This document shows, piece after piece, positions 7,796-13,346 of a stretch of 13,346 bases of DNA. The translations under genes and the position numbers were made by a program. Numbering within the stretch: position 1 is the first letter of the stretch; the number at the start of each line of letters is the position of its first letter. The notes beneath the pieces were generated by a model. That model was given only the letters and a program-made list of their open reading frames with translations. It did not search any database and was not told where the DNA came from. Origin of the DNA: Cyanobium sp. (GTDB taxonomy: Bacteria; Cyanobacteriota; Cyanobacteriia; PCC-6307; Cyanobiaceae); assembly GCA_014191535.1 (NCBI GenBank), contig BJHC01000014.1, forward strand, positions 1-13,346. The letters run 5' to 3'.

Positions 7796-8131
7796 GTGAG
7801 GGATCCGCTGAACCGGAGGCGTCGCCCCCTCTCCTTCGTGATCCGAGGGGCGGGGGCCGTTCCTCTGACCACGGCGGCGCTCCAACCGCGCTGGGATCGC
7901 ATCAACAGTGCTGAGGCCATCGGCCGGGCCCGGCGCATCTACTACGCCTTTCTGGAGCAGAGCGCCAGCGCCGCCGAACCCCTGGGCATCGTGATGCCCG
8001 CGGAGAGCAGCGGTGGTCGGGTGGTGTACGAACTGCCGGTGCTGCTGCCGGAAGAACAGTTCATCCCCATGGAGCTGGTGCGGGGACGGTCGGGACGCAA
8101 CCGCCCGAGCCGCAGCCCCTACCGGAGTTGA
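7796..8131 (+). CDS. Small hypothetical protein upstream of prepilin peptidase
   Basis: I do not recognise a family. The 111-residue product has a basic N-terminus (RRRR at 7-10), a helical stretch around RARRIYYAFLEQ (44-55), a beta-rich part GRVVYELPVLLPEEQFIPME (74-93), and a basic Arg/Ser-rich tail. It has no signal peptide or membrane segment. GTG at 7796 is the first start in frame; a second GTG at 7838 would shorten it by 14 residues. The stop is 18 bases before the pilD start, so the two are probably co-transcribed, which hints at but does not prove a link to pili or competence. Codon use (G/C at third positions) and the absence of a better overlapping reading frame support it as coding. 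Confidence 0.65.
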   Translation: MRDPLNRRRRPLSFVIRGAGAVPLTTAALQPRWDRINSAEAIGRARRIYYAFLEQSASAAEPLGIVMPAESSGGRVVYELPVLLPEEQFIPMELVRGRSGRNRPSRSPYRS

Positions 8132-8136
8132 GCCCT

Positions 8137-8140
8137 GGAG
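8137..8140 (+). promoter_or_regulatory. Shine-Dalgarno-like GGAG supporting the TTG start of pilD
   Basis: GGAG ends nine bases before the TTG at 8150, a workable spacing for pairing with the 16S rRNA tail. Most starts in this window lack such a site, so it helps decide for TTG over the ATG at 8189. Confidence 0.45.
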
Positions 8141-8149
8141 CCGTTCCCG

Positions 8150-8995
8150 TTGCCAGCGACGCCCCTGCCCCCGCTTGCCCTGGCGTTGATGGCCCTGCTC
8201 GGGGCCTGCATCGGCAGTTTTCTCAATGTGGTGGTCTGGCGCCTGCCCCGGCAGGAATCGGTGGTGCGGCCCCGCAGCCACTGCCCCCACTGCGGCACCC
8301 AGCTGCGCTGGCATGAGAACGTGCCGGTGCTGAGTTGGGTCGTGCTGCGGGGCCGCTGCGCCCATTGCGGCGCCCCCATCAGCCTGCGCTATCCGGCGGT
8401 GGAGCTGCTGGTGGCGGGGCTGTTCGTGGCCACGGCCCTGGGCAGCCCAACCACCCTGGGGGGTGCGGCCTGGCTCCTCCAGCTGCTGGCGGGCTGGCTG
8501 TTGGTGGTGCTGCTGGTGCCGCTGCTGCTGATCGATCTCGATCACCTCTGGCTGCCGGAACCCCTCTGCCGCTGGGGCGTGGTGCTGGGGCTGGTGATCA
8601 CCGCCGCCGCCGGCTTCAGCCAGGGGGAAGCCCCGGGCCGCAGCCTGTTGTTCTGGCATCTGCTGGCGGCCAGTGCCGGTTTGCTGGGGTTTGAGGCCAC
8701 CAGCGCCGCAGCCCAGCGCCTGCTCGGCAAACCAGCCCTGGGGCTGGGGGACGCCAAGCTGGCGGCCCTGCTCGGGGCCTGGTTGGGGCTCACCGGCCTG
8801 GGGCTGACGGTGCTGCTGGCGGTGTTCACCGGCGCCGCGGTGGGCGTGATCGGCCTGGTCAGCGGCCGGCTGCAGCGCGGGCAGCCCGTTCCCTTCGGCC
8901 CGTTCCTGGCCGTCGGTGGCCTGGCGGTGTGGTGCCTGGGGAACCCCTTCTGGCTGCAACAGCTGGGGCCCCTGCTGGGCTGGTCCGCCCTTTAA
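8150..8995 (+). CDS. pilD: Type IV prepilin peptidase / N-methyltransferase
   Basis: PilD is a membrane aspartyl protease that removes the leader of type IV prepilins and methylates the new N-terminus. The 281-residue protein starts with a transmembrane segment (about 8-30). A cytoplasmic loop follows with two CxxC pairs (C45/C48 and C70/C73) that bind zinc and mark the methylase-containing form, then further hydrophobic segments. The catalytic aspartates lie in LLIDLDHLWLPE (D129/D131) and GLGDAKL (D201), and the VPFGPFLA motif is near the C-terminus. The proposed TTG start at 8150 is preceded by GGAG nine bases upstream, one of the few Shine-Dalgarno-like sites here. An ATG at 8189 is possible but would cut into the first membrane segment. 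No other pilus gene is present in the window. Confidence 0.93.
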   Translation: MPATPLPPLALALMALLGACIGSFLNVVVWRLPRQESVVRPRSHCPHCGTQLRWHENVPVLSWVVLRGRCAHCGAPISLRYPAVELLVAGLFVATALGSPTTLGGAAWLLQLLAGWLLVVLLVPLLLIDLDHLWLPEPLCRWGVVLGLVITAAAGFSQGEAPGRSLLFWHLLAASAGLLGFEATSAAAQRLLGKPALGLGDAKLAALLGAWLGLTGLGLTVLLAVFTGAAVGVIGLVSGRLQRGQPVPFGPFLAVGGLAVWCLGNPFWLQQLGPLLGWSAL

Positions 8996-9034
8996 TGGAC
9001 TGACGTTCCCGTGTCATGGACACCGGCCACCCGC

Positions 9035-9910
9035 ATGTCCCTGTTCGACTGGTTTGCCGATCGCCGCAAGACCGCACCGGCGGTGCGCAACGCCCAGGAC
9101 GTGAATGAGGAGGACGGCCTCTGGAGCAAATGCCCGGAGTGCGGTCTGGTGGTGTACCGCAAGGATTTGGCCGCCAACGCCAGCGTCTGCAGCGGCTGCG
9201 GCTATCACCACCGCATCTTCAGTGAGGAGCGCATCCGGCTGATCGCCGATGAGGGCAGCTTTGAGCAGCTCGATGCCGACCTCTGCCCCACCGATCCGCT
9301 GGCCTTCAAAGATCGCCGCAGCTACGCCGACCGCATCCGCGACACCCAGCGCTCCACCGGCCTCAAGGACGGCGTCATCACCGGCCTCTGCCGGGTGGAG
9401 GGGCGCCCCCTGGCCCTGGGGGTGATGGATTTCCGCTTCATGGGCGGCTCCATGGGCTCGGTGGTGGGGGAGAAACTCACCCGCCTGATCGAGGAGGCCA
9501 CGGCCCGCCGCTACCCCGTGCTGATCGTCTGCGCCTCCGGCGGTGCCCGCATGCAGGAGGGGATGCTCTCGTTGATGCAGATGGCCAAGATCTCCGGGGC
9601 CCTCGACCGGCATCGCCAGGCCAACCTGCTCTACATGCCCCTGCTCACCCATCCCACCACCGGAGGGGTGACCGCCAGCTTCGCCATGCTGGGCGACCTG
9701 ATCCTGGCGGAACCGAAGGCCCTGATCGGATTTGCCGGCCGCCGGGTGATCGAGCAAACCCTGCGGGAAAAGCTTCCCGACGATTTCCAGACCGCCGAAT
9801 ACCTGCGCGACCACGGCTTCGTGGATCACATCGTGCCCCGCACCAAGCTGCGCAGCACCCTGACCAGCCTGATGGCCATTCACGGCTGCGCCAAGCCGGT
9901 GGCCGCTTGA
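9035..9910 (+). CDS. accD: Acetyl-CoA carboxylase carboxyltransferase subunit beta
   Basis: AccD with AccA forms the carboxyltransferase that moves CO2 from biotin to acetyl-CoA, giving malonyl-CoA for fatty acids. The 291-residue protein has an N-terminal four-cysteine zinc domain: CPEC (C33, C36) and CSGC (C52, C55). Then comes the crotonase-like carboxyltransferase domain with [34 protein letters not shown] (166-183), [13 protein letters not shown] (205-217) and [11 protein letters not shown] (232-242). ATG at 9035 was chosen because [12 protein letters not shown] is the usual cyanobacterial N-terminus; a GTG at 9011 would add eight residues unlike the family. It lies 39 bases after pilD. 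Its stop (TGA, 9908-9910) overlaps the TTG start of the next gene. Confidence 0.96.
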   Translation: MSLFDWFADRRKTAPAVRNAQDVNEEDGLWSKCPECGLVVYRKDLAANASVCSGCGYHHRIFSEERIRLIADEGSFEQLDADLCPTDPLAFKDRRSYADRIRDTQRSTGLKDGVITGLCRVEGRPLALGVMDFRFMGGSMGSVVGEKLTRLIEEATARRYPVLIVCASGGARMQEGMLSLMQMAKISGALDRHRQANLLYMPLLTHPTTGGVTASFAMLGDLILAEPKALIGFAGRRVIEQTLREKLPDDFQTAEYLRDHGFVDHIVPRTKLRSTLTSLMAIHGCAKPVAA

Positions 9911-10341
9911 GGCGCCTGCTGGCGACCCTCTGCACAGTGCTCTGCGCAGGCCTCAGCGCCGCACTGCTGCTGCTGGCCTCCCCAGCCTGGGCGGGTCCGG
10001 TGGATTGGCACGAGGTGGCCCAGGGCCCGGAAGGGCGCCAATGGTGGGATGCGGGCAGCCTGCGCATCAACCGCGATGGCAACCTCACGGTGCTCAGCCG
10101 CTTCCAGCCGGCCCCACCCGCCGATCAGCCCCTGAACCGCGACGGCAGCGAACCGCGCCCCCCCGCCAGTGACCTCTACGTGATGGAGATCGACTGCGGC
10201 CAGGATCTGTTCCGTGACACCTCGATCAACGGCATTCCCCAGTGGGGCAGCAGCTGGCAGGTGGTGCGCGGTGATGGCTTGATCGAAGCCACGATCAAGG
10301 CGGTGTGTGCCGCCGGGGCCGACCTGCTGGCAGGCTCCTGA
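9907..10341 (+). CDS. Small secreted protein, resembling the surface-adhesin E-like pattern
   Basis: The 144-residue product begins with a clear Sec signal peptide: basic MRR, a hydrophobic core to residue 24, and a likely cut after AWA (28-30 region: A29|G30). The mature part is about 115 residues with two cysteines (C97 in MEIDCGQ and C133 in KAVCAAG), probably a disulfide in the periplasm or outside the cell. The layout (an early Trp, a DAGSL segment, an IDCG motif, a late W and a final VC) resembles adhesin E-like domains, but this is a pattern match only. The start is TTG at 9907, overlapping the accD stop (TTGA), which implies translational coupling. The function is unknown. Confidence 0.72.
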   Translation: MRRLLATLCTVLCAGLSAALLLLASPAWAGPVDWHEVAQGPEGRQWWDAGSLRINRDGNLTVLSRFQPAPPADQPLNRDGSEPRPPASDLYVMEIDCGQDLFRDTSINGIPQWGSSWQVVRGDGLIEATIKAVCAAGADLLAGS

Positions 10342-10366
10342 TCCGCCCGTCTCCGCTGCCATCCCC

Positions 10367-11488
10367 GTGACCGCGTCCGCCGCCCCATCCGCCCCAAGCC
10401 CGCGGCCCCTGGGGGTGGCCCTGGTGGGTCTGGGCTTTGGCGAAAAGGTGCATCTGCCGGCCCTGCTGGATTGCCCGCTCACCGAACCGGTGGCCCTCTG
10501 GCATCACCGGCCGGATCGGCTGGAGCAGGCCCGGGCCGCCACGGGTTTGCCGGGATTTGAGCGGTTCGAGGCCCTGCTGGAGGACCCGCGCGTCCAGGCC
10601 CTGGTGATTGCCACCCCCCCGGAGCCCCGCTTCGCCCTGGCCCAGGCGGCCATCGCCGCCGGCAAGCACCTGCTGCTGGAAAAGCCGGTGGCCCTCGACG
10701 CCGCCCAGATCGAGGAGCTGCAACGCCAGGCCCTGGCCGCGGGCGTGACCGTGGCGGTGGATTTCGAATACCGCGCCGTTCCCGCCTTCCAACAACTGGC
10801 GGGGCTGCTGCAGCAGGGGGCCGTGGGGGAGCCCTGGCTGATCAAGCTCGATTGGCTGATGGGCAGCCGCGCCGATGGCACGCGCCCCTGGAGCTGGTAT
10901 TCCCAGCGGGCCGCCGGCGGTGGGGTGCTGGGGTCGCTGGGCACCCACGCCTTCGACACCCTCCATTGGTTGGTGGGCCCCAGCCGCGCGGTGAGCGCCC
11001 TGCGCAGCACCGCCATCCCGGAGCGCCCCCTGCCCGATGGCAGCGGCCGCCTGGGGGCCGTGGATGCGGAGGACATCGCCCTGCTGCAGCTCGAGCTGGA
11101 AACCAGCGCCGGCCAGCGGCTGCCGGCCCAGGTGAGCCTGGCGGCGGTGACCCGCCCGGGGCGGGGCTACTGGATCGAGGTGTACGGCAGCGAGGGCACC
11201 CTGGTGCTGGGCTCCCCCAACCAGACGGACTACGTGCACGGGTTCCAGCTGTGGCGCTCACGCCACGGCGGTGAGTTGCTGGAGCTGGCCCCCGATCCCG
11301 AACTGGCGTTCCCCCGCACCTGGCCGGATGGCCGCGTGGCGCCGGTGCGGCGCCTGATGCAGTGGTGGGCTGAAGCCGCCCTGGAGCACAGGCCGATGCT
11401 GCCGGGGCTGGGGGAAGCGGTGCTCAGCCAGCGCGTGTGCGACCGGGCCCTCCAGGCTGCGGACACGGGACTGCGGCAGCCGATCTAG
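10367..11488 (+). CDS. Gfo/Idh/MocA-family NAD(P)-dependent oxidoreductase
   Basis: This family oxidises or reduces sugars and related compounds using NAD(P). The 373-residue protein has a Rossmann domain beginning at VALVGLGFGEKVHLPAL (17-33), the VIATPP strand (80-85), and the family hallmark EKP (105-107). The C-terminal alpha/beta domain has VDFEYR (131-136) and GGGVLGSLGTHAFDTLHWL (184-202), with the conserved H194 and D197 of the catalytic HxxD pair. GTG at 10367 was chosen because it lies 25 bases after the upstream stop and leaves a short Ala/Ser/Pro linker before the Rossmann fold; a start at 10307 would overlap the secreted-protein gene. The stop is TAG at 11486-11488. The substrate cannot be told. 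The aldolase gene follows after 63 bases. Confidence 0.9.
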   Translation: MTASAAPSAPSPRPLGVALVGLGFGEKVHLPALLDCPLTEPVALWHHRPDRLEQARAATGLPGFERFEALLEDPRVQALVIATPPEPRFALAQAAIAAGKHLLLEKPVALDAAQIEELQRQALAAGVTVAVDFEYRAVPAFQQLAGLLQQGAVGEPWLIKLDWLMGSRADGTRPWSWYSQRAAGGGVLGSLGTHAFDTLHWLVGPSRAVSALRSTAIPERPLPDGSGRLGAVDAEDIALLQLELETSAGQRLPAQVSLAAVTRPGRGYWIEVYGSEGTLVLGSPNQTDYVHGFQLWRSRHGGELLELAPDPELAFPRTWPDGRVAPVRRLMQWWAEAALEHRPMLPGLGEAVLSQRVCDRALQAADTGLRQPI

Positions 11489-11517
11489 GCGCAAGGGGGG
11501 GCCGAAAAGGCGCCAGT

Positions 11518-11523
11518 TAGGAT
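11518..11523 (+). promoter_or_regulatory. Candidate -10 element (TAGGAT) for the aldolase gene
   Basis: TAGGAT matches TANNNT and lies in the 63-base gap between the oxidoreductase and the aldolase, 28 bases before the aldolase ATG at 11552. A transcript starting about 7 bases downstream would have a leader of about 20 bases. There is no good -35 box. Aldolase also has its own terminator at 12652-12673, so a separate transcript is plausible. Confidence 0.35.
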
Positions 11524-11551
11524 CCCCCGCATTCCCAACACGGTTTCCCCC

Positions 11552-12625
11552 ATGGCGCTCGTTCCGCTTCGGCTGCTGCTCGACCACGCCGCTGAAAACG
11601 GCTACGGCATCCCTGCCTTCAACGTGAACAACCTGGAGCAGGTGCAGTCGATCATGGAGGCGGCCTACGAGACCGACTCTCCGGTGATCCTGCAGGCCTC
11701 CCGCGGCGCCCGTCAGTACGCCGGTGAGAGCTTCCTGCGCCACCTGATCCTGGCCGCCGTGGAGACCTATCCGGACATCCCGGTGGTGATGCACCAGGAC
11801 CACGGCAACAGCCCCGCCACCTGCTACGGCGCCGCCGCCAACGGCTTCACCTCCGTGATGATGGACGGCTCGCTGATGGCCGATGCCAAGACCCCGGCCA
11901 GCTACGAGTACAACGTGGCCGTCACCAAGGAAGTGGTGGATGTGGCCCACGCCATCGGCGTGAGCGTGGAAGGCGAACTGGGTTGCCTGGGCTCCCTGGA
12001 AACCGGCATGGGTGAGGCCGAGGACGGCCACGGCTTCGAGGGCAAGCTCGACCACAGCCAACTGCTGACCGACCCCGCCGAAGCGGCCGACTTCGTGGCC
12101 AAGACCAAGGTGGATGCCCTGGCCATCGCCATCGGCACCAGCCACGGCGCCTACAAGTTCACCCGCAAGCCCACCGGTGAAGTGCTGGCCATCAGCCGCA
12201 TCGCCGAGATCCACAAGGCCATCCCCAACACCCACCTGGTGATGCACGGCTCCTCCTCCGTGCCCCAGGAGTGGCTGGACATGATCAACAAGTTCGGCGG
12301 TGCCATCCCCGAGACCTACGGCGTGCCCGTCGAGGAAATCCAGGAAGGCATCCGCAACGGCGTGCGCAAGGTGAACATCGACACCGATAACCGCCTGGCC
12401 TTCACCGCCGCCATCCGTGAGGCCGCCGCCAAGGATCCCGCCAACTTCGATCCCCGCCACTTCAACAAGCCCGCCCGGGCCTACATGAAGCAGGTGTGCC
12501 TGGATCGTTACCAGCAGTTCTGGTGCGCCGGCAACGCCAGCAAGATCAAGCAGCGCGACATCAACTACTACGCCGATCTGTACGCCAAGGGCGCCCTCGA
12601 CCCCAAGACCGCCGTCGCCGCCTGA
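11552..12625 (+). CDS. fba: Class II fructose-1,6-bisphosphate aldolase (Calvin-cycle type)
   Basis: The enzyme joins or splits fructose 1,6-bisphosphate, and in the Calvin cycle possibly also sedoheptulose 1,7-bisphosphate, using a bound zinc ion. The 357-residue protein shows [11 protein letters not shown] (20-30), VVMHQDHG (78-85; catalytic D83, zinc ligand H84), VEGELGCLG (139-147), GTSHGAYKF (195-203; zinc ligand H198), MHGSSSVP (231-238; zinc ligand H232) and [12 protein letters not shown] near the C-terminus. Length and motifs fit the CbbA/Fba type IIB of autotrophs. ATG at 11552 has no Shine-Dalgarno sequence. It is the last gene of the + strand run, followed by a strong terminator, and faces a convergent UPF0182 gene. 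Codon use is strongly biased to GCC, ACC and CTG, as expected for a highly expressed gene. Confidence 0.96.
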   Translation: MALVPLRLLLDHAAENGYGIPAFNVNNLEQVQSIMEAAYETDSPVILQASRGARQYAGESFLRHLILAAVETYPDIPVVMHQDHGNSPATCYGAAANGFTSVMMDGSLMADAKTPASYEYNVAVTKEVVDVAHAIGVSVEGELGCLGSLETGMGEAEDGHGFEGKLDHSQLLTDPAEAADFVAKTKVDALAIAIGTSHGAYKFTRKPTGEVLAISRIAEIHKAIPNTHLVMHGSSSVPQEWLDMINKFGGAIPETYGVPVEEIQEGIRNGVRKVNIDTDNRLAFTAAIREAAAKDPANFDPRHFNKPARAYMKQVCLDRYQQFWCAGNASKIKQRDINYYADLYAKGALDPKTAVAA

Positions 12626-12651
12626 TCCCAGGCCCGATCAGCACATCACCG

Positions 12652-12673
12652 GGGGCCTACGGGCCCCTTTTTT
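12652..12673 (+). terminator. Intrinsic terminator after the aldolase gene
   Basis: GGGGCC (12652-12657) pairs perfectly with GGCCCC (12662-12667) around a TACG loop, followed directly by six T (12668-12673). The C(UACG)G arrangement in RNA is a member of the extra-stable UNCG tetraloops. A G-U pair could extend the stem by one. There is no matching run on the other side, so it probably acts for the + strand only. The aldolase stop lies 26 bases upstream. Confidence 0.85.
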
Positions 12674-12679
12674 GTGGCC

Positions 12680-12701
12680 AGCCTCAACCCAGCCTCAACC
12701 G
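12680..12701. repeat. Tandem 11-base duplication
   Basis: AGCCTCAACCC (12680-12690) is followed immediately by AGCCTCAACCG (12691-12701), matching at 10 of 11 bases. The second copy contains the stop codon of the convergent UPF0182 gene. It looks like a small replication slippage event and is probably not functional. Confidence 0.6.
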
Positions 12702-13346
12702 GCCACCAGCTTGCGCAGGGCATCCTGCAGGCTGCGCTCCATCACGAAGCGGCGGCCGTCCGTGACCACCACCCGCACCAGGGTGGGCAGGGCGTTGCTG
12801 GTGCTCTGCAGGTAAATCGGCTCCACGTAGAGCAGCCCCTGGCCCACCGGCAGCACCAGCAGGTTGCCGCGGACCAGGCGGGAGCCCTCACGGTTCCACA
12901 GGCCGAACTGATAGCTGATGGCAGGGTCCTGCTCGATCAGCGCTGAGATCTGCTGGGGCCCCAGCAACAGCCGCTGCTGCGGGAAGCGCACCAGGAACAG
13001 CTGCCCGTAGTTGGGGGGGTCGTTGCGGGCGGCCAGCCAACCCACCATGTTGGGCCGGCGCAGCGGCGTGAACGGCAGCAGCAGCACAAACTCCGGCCGG
13101 CTCTGGCCCGGCAGCTGCACGGTCACGTGATACGGCCGCACGGCGGTGGTGGCGCTGCCGTAGATCTCCTGGGGCACGGCCCAGACGTCGTCACCGTTGT
13201 AGAAGGTGCGCACGTTGGTGACGTGGTAGCGCAGCATCCGCTCCGCCTGCACCTGGAATTGGCTCTGGGGCACCTGGATGTGGGCGAGCAATTCCGGGGG
13301 CATGGCCGCCAGGGGGCGGAACAGCTCCGGGAACGCGCGCCGCCAG
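12695..13346 (-). CDS. UPF0182 family membrane protein, C-terminal part (cut by window edge)
   Basis: The last 216 residues of a UPF0182 protein read on the - strand from the window edge to TGA at 12697-12695. Full-length members are large (commonly over 850 residues), with seven or so N-terminal membrane segments and a big soluble C-terminal region; only part of that C-terminal region is seen here. Recognisable family segments are FPELFRPLAAMPPELLAHI, QAERMLRYHVTNVRTFYNGDD and VWAVPQEIYG, followed by LPFTPLRRPNMVGWLAARND and LVRGNLLVLPVGQGLLYVEP. The reading frame continues open to the edge at 13346, so the internal Met at 13303 is not the start. The function is unknown. It converges with the aldolase gene, with 69 bases between the two stops. 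Confidence 0.92.
   Translation of the reverse strand, partial: WRRAFPELFRPLAAMPPELLAHIQVPQSQFQVQAERMLRYHVTNVRTFYNGDDVWAVPQEIYGSATTAVRPYHVTVQLPGQSRPEFVLLLPFTPLRRPNMVGWLAARNDPPNYGQLFLVRFPQQRLLLGPQQISALIEQDPAISYQFGLWNREGSRLVRGNLLVLPVGQGLLYVEPIYLQSTSNALPTLVRVVVTDGRRFVMERSLQDALRKLVAG

Noticed and set aside
7727..8959. 410-residue open frame on the - strand opposite the unknown gene and pilD
   Set aside because: Gln/His/Pro-rich low-complexity translation; pilD on the + strand has intact catalytic residues.
11488..11514. Possible hairpin between GGCGC and GCGCC after the oxidoreductase
   Set aside because: Only five pairs, a long G-rich loop and no T-tract; not convincing as a terminator.
11258..12460. 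400-residue open frame on the - strand opposite the aldolase
   Set aside because: Antisense of a highly biased, conserved gene; Gly/His/Val-rich without domain features.
1..13346. Search for an undescribed defence system, mobile element or biosynthetic cluster
   Set aside because: No transposase, integrase, toxin-antitoxin pair, nuclease-helicase set, tRNA edge or change in base composition was seen; gene content is core metabolism.

Overview
This GC-rich window (G or C at most third codon positions) looks like the chromosome of an alpha-cyanobacterium of the Synechococcus/Cyanobium group. The evidence is the gene set: class II aldolase, phosphoribulokinase, acetyl-CoA carboxylase beta subunit, LpxD, a DUF3727 protein, a cyanobacterial-type CofE-like protein, a UPF0182 protein, and starts with almost no Shine-Dalgarno sequences. 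The genus is an inference from gene content and composition.

Layout. From 1 to 12625 every gene lies on the + strand with very short gaps. Block A (1-4532) has a CofE-like protein, a double-lobed GNAT-like protein, RuvX, a DUF3727 protein, a YqeG-type HAD phosphatase and ProB (glutamate 5-kinase). Several junctions abut or are 1-20 nt apart. Block B (4570-7713) has LpxD (lipid A), LeuB (leucine) and a phosphoribulokinase of the class I (proteobacterial) type. Block C (7796-8995) has a small unknown protein followed by a prepilin peptidase. Block D (9035-11488) has AccD, a small secreted protein whose start overlaps the accD stop, and a Gfo/Idh/MocA oxidoreductase. Block E (11552-12673) is class II fructose-bisphosphate aldolase followed by a good intrinsic terminator. 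The last gene, on the - strand and convergent, is the C-terminal end of a UPF0182 membrane protein cut by the window edge.

Function. This is mainly a housekeeping and anabolic stretch. Phosphoribulokinase and aldolase serve the Calvin cycle, AccD fatty-acid synthesis, LpxD the outer membrane, and ProB and LeuB amino-acid synthesis. I see no mobile element, CRISPR array, tRNA, rRNA or phage gene, and no gene-free stretch over 300 bases; the longest gap is 82 bases (7714-7795). I found no convincing new multi-gene system. The points most worth a second look are the class I-type phosphoribulokinase without regulatory cysteines, the altered motif in RuvX, the internal duplications in the GNAT-like and DUF3727 proteins, and the unknown small proteins beside pilD and accD.
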